Below are positions 30,578 through 35,248 of a stretch of 35,248 nt of DNA, in pieces. The position numbers and the translations under genes were made by a program. The notes beneath the pieces were generated by a model. That model was not told where the DNA came from, did no database searches, and saw only the letters and a list, made by a program, of their open reading frames with translations. Origin of the DNA: Clostridiales bacterium. Lineage in GTDB: Bacteria > Bacillota > Clostridia > Saccharofermentanales > Saccharofermentanaceae. Location of the stretch: contig JAFXPN010000012.1 in the NCBI GenBank assembly GCA_017527865.1, positions 1-35,248 on the forward strand, written 5' to 3'. Positions within the stretch are counted from its first letter, which is position 1; each line of letters opens with the position of its first letter.

Positions 30578-31369
30578 ATGAAATACAGTTATTACCCCGG
30601 ATGTACCTTGAAGAACAAGGCACAGGATCTTGACCGGTTCGCCAGAGCATCTGCAGCTGCACTCGGATTCGAACTCGTTGAGATCCCCGAATGGCAATGC
30701 TGCGGCGGAGTCTACCCCTTGGGAACTGATGAGATAGCAACTAAGCTCTCATCCGTCAGGGCTCTTAATTATGCCAAGGAGCAGCAGCAGGATCTCGTAA
30801 CATTATGTTCCGCATGTCATCACGTGCTCAAGCGCGTAAATGACGACATGAAGAATGTCGGGGACATAAGGACAAGAGCAAACAACTATTGCGGATTTGA
30901 AGAACCTTATCAGGGTGAGACCCGGGTGCTTCACTTCCTTGAAGTGTTAAAAGACGTGATCGGATTTGATGAACTTGCAAAGAAGGTCGTTAATCCTCTT
31001 GAGGGCAGGAAGATCGGAGCTTATTACGGCTGCCTTACCCTTCGCCCGGGCAAGATCCTGGATTTTGACGATCCCGAGAATCCGAAGATCATGGAAGACT
31101 TCATCAGAGCTCTCGGCGCAGAACCTGTCATCTACTCCATGAGAAACGAGTGCTGCGGCGGATATGTCTCTCTTAAGGATCCCGAATTTACAAAGACAAG
31201 GACCAAGATGATCTTTGATGACAGCACGGGCTTCGGCGCTGACTGCCTTATCACCGCATGTCCTCTTTGTATGTATAACCTCAATAAATCCGAGGCTTCC
31301 TCGAAGGTTCCCGTGTATTATTTCACGGAGCTTCTGGCTGAAGCTTTGGGAGTAAAGGAGGAGGCGTAA
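30578..31369 (+). CDS. hdrB: Heterodisulfide reductase subunit B (HdrB-like)
   Basis: 263 aa from ATG 30578; the frame is open upstream, but MKYSYYPGCTLKNKAQ is the usual HdrB start. Both CCG domains are present: WQCCGGVYP with SACHH following, and NECCGGYVS with ACPLCMYNL following, plus PGCT and YYGCLTLRP. In HdrB these ten cysteines hold two noncubane [4Fe-4S] clusters that split disulfides. It is the catalytic subunit of HdrABC complexes; outside methanogens the disulfide partner is often unknown. It begins the operon hdrB-hdrC-hdrA-mvhD. Ribosome site is weak (GGCGGGAAA). Confidence 0.93.
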   Translation: MKYSYYPGCTLKNKAQDLDRFARASAAALGFELVEIPEWQCCGGVYPLGTDEIATKLSSVRALNYAKEQQQDLVTLCSACHHVLKRVNDDMKNVGDIRTRANNYCGFEEPYQGETRVLHFLEVLKDVIGFDELAKKVVNPLEGRKIGAYYGCLTLRPGKILDFDDPENPKIMEDFIRALGAEPVIYSMRNECCGGYVSLKDPEFTKTRTKMIFDDSTGFGADCLITACPLCMYNLNKSEASSKVPVYYFTELLAEALGVKEEA

Positions 31370-31372
31370 TCT

Positions 31373-31768
31373 ATGGGTTTTACTAATGTGGAATCACAGG
31401 TTGAGCTTATTAAGGAGATCAGCGGAAGCGATCCTTATAAGTGCATGAAGTGCGGCAAGTGCACGGCGTCATGTCCTTCATATGATGAGATGGATATCAA
31501 GCCTCATCAGTTTGCCTCTTACATAATCAGGGGAGACATAGATGAGCTGCTCGAGTCAAAGGCGGCATTCAAGTGTCTCGCCTGTTTCGCCTGCATCGAG
31601 AGATGCCCGAGAGATGTTCAGCCCGGCCGTCTGGTCGATGCAGCCCGTCAGCTGCAGGAGCGCCAGAGAGGCGGAGATTATATGCAGCCTGAGGAAGTTC
31701 CGGAGCTTCTTGCAGAAGATCTTCCCCAGCAGCTTCTCGTAAGCGCATTCCGCAGGTACAGGAGGTAA
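31373..31768 (+). CDS. hdrC: Heterodisulfide reductase subunit C (HdrC-like)
   Basis: 131 aa, 3 bases after hdrB, GGAGGCG upstream. Two [4Fe-4S] ferredoxin motifs are seen: CMKCGKCTASCP (residues about 23-34) and CLACFACIERCP (residues about 66-77). The length and spacing are normal for HdrC, which passes electrons from HdrA to HdrB. A helical C-terminus follows. Confidence 0.93.
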   Translation: MGFTNVESQVELIKEISGSDPYKCMKCGKCTASCPSYDEMDIKPHQFASYIIRGDIDELLESKAAFKCLACFACIERCPRDVQPGRLVDAARQLQERQRGGDYMQPEEVPELLAEDLPQQLLVSAFRRYRR

Positions 31769-31771
31769 TAA

Positions 31772-33772
31772 ATGCAGAAGATCGGTGTATTTGTCTGTCA
31801 CTGCGGTACCAATATCGCTGCGACGGTAGATGTTAAAAAGGTAGTCGAACTCGTTCGTTACGAGCCCGGCGTCGTATACGCTGACGACTACATGTATATG
31901 TGTTCCGAGGCAGGCCAGGAGAAGATCATCGAGGCCATTAAGGAATACGGACTTACAGGTCTTGTTATCTGCTCATGCTCACCCCGTATGCACGAGAAGA
32001 CATTCAGGGCATGTGCCGAGAAGGCGGGACTTAACCCTTACATGGTTGAAGTTGCCAACATCCGTGAGCAGTGCTCATGGATCCACAAGGATAAGGAAGA
32101 GGCTACAAAGAAGGCCGTTATCCTTGCAAGAGCAGCTATTGCCAAGGTAAATCTCAATACTCCTCTTAAGGAAGGCGAGAGCCCTGTTACAAAGAGAGCG
32201 CTCGTTATCGGAGGCGGTATTGCAGGTATCCAGACAGCTCTGGATATCGCTGATGCAGGTTATGAAGTTGACATCGTTGAGAAGGAGCCTTCAATCGGCG
32301 GCAGAATGAGCCAGTTCGATAAGACATTCCCGACCCTTGACTGTGCTTCATGTATCCTCACGCCTAAGATGGTTGAAGTTAACCAGCACCCGAATATCAC
32401 ACTTTACACATACAGTGAAGTTGAGAAGGTATCAGGTTATGTAGGCAACTTCGAGGTTGATATCAGAAAGAAAGCAAGATCCGTTGATGCTGACAAGTGT
32501 ACAGGATGCGGTGAGTGCTCCGCTAAGTGCCCTCTCGGCAAGATCGGCAACATCCCGAGCGAGTTCGACAGAGGCCTTCGTAACAGACCTGCCATCTATA
32601 TGCCTTTCGCTCAGGCTGTACCTGCTGTGCCTGTTATCGACCGTGAGAACTGCACATACTTCAAGACAGGCAAGTGCGGTGTCTGCGCCAAGATCTGTCC
32701 TTCCAAGGCAGTCGATTACGAGCAGCAGGATGAGATCGTTACGGTCAAGTACGGCGCGATAGTTGTTGCTACGGGCTTCGACATTATCAATCTTGATAAG
32801 TTCGGCGAGTACGCTTATAACGAGTCTCCCGATGTCATCACATCCATCGAGCTCGAGCGTCTCATGAATGCGGCAGGCCCTACGGGCGGTCATCTCGAGA
32901 GAATGAGCGACCACAAGCAGCCCAAGGATATCGTCTTCATCCAGTGCGTCGGTTCAAGATGCGACAGCGAAGAGAAGGGTAAGCCTTACTGCTCCAAGGT
33001 ATGCTGCATGTACACGGCCAAGCACGCTATGCTCATCAAGGATCACTGGCCGGATACGAACATTACTGTCTTCTACATTGATGTAAGAACTCCGGGTAAG
33101 AACTTCGATGAGTTCTACAGAAGAGCTGTCGAGCAGTATCACGTTAATTACATCAAGGGTCAGGTAGGCAAGGTTATGCCTCAGCCTGACGGATCGCTCC
33201 TCGTTCAGGCAGCTGATCTTCTTGACGGCAAGCAGATCAGGATGAAGGCCGACATGGTCGTTCTTGCTGCCGCCATCGAGCCTAATCCCGATGTAAGAAA
33301 GATCGCTACTATGCTCACGGCAAGTATCGACAACAACAACTTCCTTACAGAAGCTCATGCTAAGCTTCGTCCCGTTGAGTCTCCTACGGCAGGTATCTTC
33401 CTGTCCGGTATGGCTCAGGGACCTAAGGATATCCCGGAGACGGTTTCCCAGGCAGGCGCCGCAGCCGTTAAGGTCATCGGTCTTCTTGCCAAGGATCACC
33501 TCAAGACCAATCCCTGCACAGCCCAGTGCGACACACTCCTTTGTAACGGATGTTCCACCTGTGCGAATGTATGTCCTTACGGCGCCATCACTTATGATGA
33601 CGTTCAGGTCATGGATCACGGCTTGAGAGAGACCAGAAGAGTTGCTCAGGTCAACCTCGCTCTGTGCCAGGGCTGCGGTGCTTGTACATCCGCTTGTCCT
33701 TCCGGCGCGATGGATCTCCAGGGATTCTCCAACAGACAGATTACAACGGAGGTGGATGCTATATGCCGATGA
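31772..33772 (+). CDS. hdrA: Heterodisulfide reductase subunit A (HdrA-like, FAD and Fe-S)
   Basis: 666 aa, 3 bases after hdrC with AGGAGG upstream. The N-terminal region holds CHCGTNIAATVD and SCSPRMHEKTF. The FAD-binding motif VIGGGIAGIQTALDIADAG lies near residue 147, followed by the HdrA signature TLDCASCILTPKMV. Inserted and C-terminal ferredoxin motifs are CTGCGECSAKCP, CGVCAKICPSKA, CNGCSTCANVCPYGA and CQGCGACTSACPSGA. HdrA is the bifurcating flavoprotein, sending one electron to ferredoxin and one to HdrBC. The usual length is about 650. Overlaps mvhD by 10 bases. Codons are strongly biased, as in highly expressed genes. Confidence 0.95.
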   Translation: MQKIGVFVCHCGTNIAATVDVKKVVELVRYEPGVVYADDYMYMCSEAGQEKIIEAIKEYGLTGLVICSCSPRMHEKTFRACAEKAGLNPYMVEVANIREQCSWIHKDKEEATKKAVILARAAIAKVNLNTPLKEGESPVTKRALVIGGGIAGIQTALDIADAGYEVDIVEKEPSIGGRMSQFDKTFPTLDCASCILTPKMVEVNQHPNITLYTYSEVEKVSGYVGNFEVDIRKKARSVDADKCTGCGECSAKCPLGKIGNIPSEFDRGLRNRPAIYMPFAQAVPAVPVIDRENCTYFKTGKCGVCAKICPSKAVDYEQQDEIVTVKYGAIVVATGFDIINLDKFGEYAYNESPDVITSIELERLMNAAGPTGGHLERMSDHKQPKDIVFIQCVGSRCDSEEKGKPYCSKVCCMYTAKHAMLIKDHWPDTNITVFYIDVRTPGKNFDEFYRRAVEQYHVNYIKGQVGKVMPQPDGSLLVQAADLLDGKQIRMKADMVVLAAAIEPNPDVRKIATMLTASIDNNNFLTEAHAKLRPVESPTAGIFLSGMAQGPKDIPETVSQAGAAAVKVIGLLAKDHLKTNPCTAQCDTLLCNGCSTCANVCPYGAITYDDVQVMDHGLRETRRVAQVNLALCQGCGACTSACPSGAMDLQGFSNRQITTEVDAICR

Positions 33773-34209
33773 ACGAAGAGAACAAGGAATTCCGTCCGTT
33801 GATCGTAGCTTTTTGCTGCAACTGGTGTTCCTATGCAGGTGCTGACCTCGCAGGATCTTCAAGACTGTCGTATCCTGCCGATGTTAAGATCATCAGAGTC
33901 CCCTGTTCGGGACGTGTTAACCCGATGTTTATCTTAAGAGCATTCGAGAGAGGCGCTGACGGCGTTATCATCTGCGGATGCCATCCGGGTGACTGCCACT
34001 ACTCCACAGGTAACTACTATGCCAGAAGAAGAATGGCTCTTCTTTTCTCCATGCTCGAGTACATCGGCGTAGAGAATGGCAGAACGAGAGTAGAGTGGTG
34101 TTCCGCCGCTGAAGGTGCTAAGTTCTCCAAGACCATGAATGAGTTCTGCGAGAAGATCAAGTCCTTGGGCGAGAATGTCAGATTGGGGGATCTACGATGC
34201 AAGAATTGA
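33763..34209 (+). CDS. mvhD: MvhD/FlxD-like iron-sulfur subunit
   Basis: 148 aa from ATG 33763 with GGAGGTGG in front; the longer upstream frame overlaps hdrA and is rejected. The N-terminal FCCNWCSYAGADLAGSSR and the following GCHPGDCHYSTGNYYARRR are the MvhD signature that binds a [2Fe-2S] cluster and docks to HdrA. It passes electrons to HdrA from a hydrogenase (MvhAG) or a flavoprotein (FlxABC). No hydrogenase subunit is in the window, which favours the Flx arrangement. It overlaps the next gene by 13 bases. Confidence 0.93.
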   Translation: MPMNEENKEFRPLIVAFCCNWCSYAGADLAGSSRLSYPADVKIIRVPCSGRVNPMFILRAFERGADGVIICGCHPGDCHYSTGNYYARRRMALLFSMLEYIGVENGRTRVEWCSAAEGAKFSKTMNEFCEKIKSLGENVRLGDLRCKN

Positions 34210-35174
34210 TCAACAGATTAAAGGAACTGATCGCTGACGGCACAGTCGTAAGAGCGATCGGCTGGAAGAAGGGTGACATGCCCTATAATCCGGAACCCGC
34301 TTACTTCGAGAAGCCCGAAGATTTTGACAACTTCGTATACGACGGTTTCTGCGGAGCTAACCTGTCCAAGATGATGATCGAGGCAGCTAAGCTCGAGGGT
34401 AAGACGGCAGTATGCCTTAAGCCCTGTGATACTTACAGCTTCAACCAGCTTATAAGAGAGCACAGAGTTAACCGTGAGAACACATACATCATCGGTGTAG
34501 GCTGCAGAGGCAAGCTCGATATCGAGAAGGCCCGTAAGGCCGGAATCAAGGGCATCAAGTCCATCTCCGGCGTTGACATCGAGGGCGACGGAGATGTTGT
34601 CTTCGATACTATCTACGGCGAGAAGAAGATGGCTTACAAGGATCTCATGCTCGACCGCTGCCATGTCTGCAAGGGCAAGGATCACGTTATCTTCGACGAG
34701 GTCATCGGTGAGTCCAAGGACACTGCTGATGCCGACAGATTCGAGGAAGTTATCAAGATCGAGAAGATGACACCCGAAGAGAGATTTGCTTTCTTCAAGT
34801 CAGAACTCAGTAAGTGCATCCGCTGCAACGCATGCCGTAACGTATGTCCCGCATGCTCATGCAGAAAGTGCGTATTCGATAACACAAAGTTCGATTCACA
34901 GCAGAAGGCGAACGTCGACTCCTTCGAGGAGAAGATGTTCCACATCATCAGAGCTTTCCATGTAGCAGGAAGATGTACAGACTGCGGCGAGTGCAGCAGA
35001 GTATGTCCCGAGGGTATTCCTCTCCACCTGTTCAACAGAAAGTTCATCAAGGATATTGATACATTCTACGGAGAGTTCCAGGCAGGAAAAGATCCTGAGG
35101 CTCAGAGCCCTCTTACCGATTTCACCTTCGACGATCTGGAACCGAAGGATGCTGTAGGAAGGGGTGACAAGTAA
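34197..35174 (+). CDS. Flx-like iron-sulfur subunit of the Hdr complex
   Basis: 325 aa. The N-terminal half carries cysteines CGANLS, CLKPCDTYSF, GCRGK and CHVCKGKDH, as in coenzyme F420 hydrogenase/dehydrogenase beta-subunit relatives. The C-terminal half has two ferredoxin motifs: CIRCNACRNVCPACSCRKC (residues about 204-222) and CTDCGECSRVCPEGIP (residues about 260-275). Such proteins are found as FlxB/FlxC-type partners next to hdrABC-mvhD in anaerobes, relaying electrons from an NAD(P)H-binding flavoprotein. Which Flx subunit it is cannot be settled here. The stop TAA shares a base with the next ATG. Confidence 0.8.
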   Translation: MQELINRLKELIADGTVVRAIGWKKGDMPYNPEPAYFEKPEDFDNFVYDGFCGANLSKMMIEAAKLEGKTAVCLKPCDTYSFNQLIREHRVNRENTYIIGVGCRGKLDIEKARKAGIKGIKSISGVDIEGDGDVVFDTIYGEKKMAYKDLMLDRCHVCKGKDHVIFDEVIGESKDTADADRFEEVIKIEKMTPEERFAFFKSELSKCIRCNACRNVCPACSCRKCVFDNTKFDSQQKANVDSFEEKMFHIIRAFHVAGRCTDCGECSRVCPEGIPLHLFNRKFIKDIDTFYGEFQAGKDPEAQSPLTDFTFDDLEPKDAVGRGDK

Positions 35175-35248
35175 TGTATTCTATTGCAAAAGAAAACCTC
35201 AATTCTCTGTATGCCGCCATCGCCGGATCCTATGATCTGTTCATGCCC
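35174..35248 (+). CDS. N-terminal part of a further Flx/AsrA-like subunit (3' truncated)
   Basis: Starts at ATG 35174, overlapping the previous stop by one base, and runs off the window after 25 codons. The visible MYSIAKENLNSLYAAIAGSYD segment resembles the start of 4Fe-4S proteins of the anaerobic sulfite reductase subunit A (AsrA) type, which occur in Flx/Hdr operons. The identity rests on a short stretch and gene order. Confidence 0.5.
   Translation, partial: MYSIAKENLNSLYAAIAGSYDLFMP

Noticed and set aside
32954..33862. Minus-strand open frame of 302 codons opposite hdrA
   Set aside because: It is long only because hdrA has strong codon bias that removes reverse stops. hdrA motifs are unambiguous on the plus strand.

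Overview
The window looks like chromosomal DNA from an anaerobic, low-to-mid GC Bacillota, most likely class Clostridia. The reasons are strong AGGAGG ribosome binding sites, frequent extended -10 promoters (TGnTATAAT), tightly packed operons, a SAM-I-clan riboswitch with an intrinsic-terminator expression platform, a secreted repeat protein of the type seen in gut and rumen clostridia, a membrane-anchored endoglucanase, and an HdrABC/MvhD electron-transfer operon. The exact genus cannot be fixed from sequence alone. No transposase, integrase, CRISPR array or prophage gene was recognised.

Positions 1-9100 are accessory in character. A SAM-I/IV-type riboswitch with its own promoter precedes a four-gene operon of small unknown proteins; the first is SseB-like. 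A near-duplicate of the same roughly 150-bp promoter module reappears at about 7600 in front of an ADP-ribosylglycohydrolase whose C-terminal extension is paralogous to that SseB-like protein. A half copy at about 1890 fires into a short GU-rich transcript that ends at a terminator. Between them lie a macro-domain protein, a 1097-aa secreted leucine-rich-repeat protein that is much more AT-rich than its surroundings, and a LURP-one-related protein.

Positions 9200-21720 hold an exonuclease/zinc-ribbon protein, a small membrane protein, a tandem array of 62-bp palindromic units, a TetR-CPBP protease-MFS operon with two visible TetR-type operators, a UshA-like 5'-nucleotidase, an AraC regulator divergent from an ABC-2 exporter (one ATPase, two permeases), tRNA-Ser(GGA), a lipoprotein-azlC-azlD operon, a second tandem palindromic repeat (63 bp), and an AIM24-family protein.

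Positions 21820-30350 are the most striking part: a four-gene operon joining two soluble, sugar-sensor-type diguanylate cyclases to a cardiolipin synthase and a membrane-anchored GH5 glucanase. The first cyclase begins with a GH16 (laminarinase-type) domain in which both catalytic glutamates are replaced, followed by a carbohydrate-binding-like domain, a LacI-type sugar-binding domain and GGDEF. This looks like an enzyme fold reused as an intracellular glucan sensor that feeds c-di-GMP signalling.

Positions 30580 to the end carry hdrB-hdrC-hdrA-mvhD, followed by two further iron-sulfur subunits (the last cut by the window edge). This is an Flx/Hdr-like flavin-based electron-bifurcation operon.
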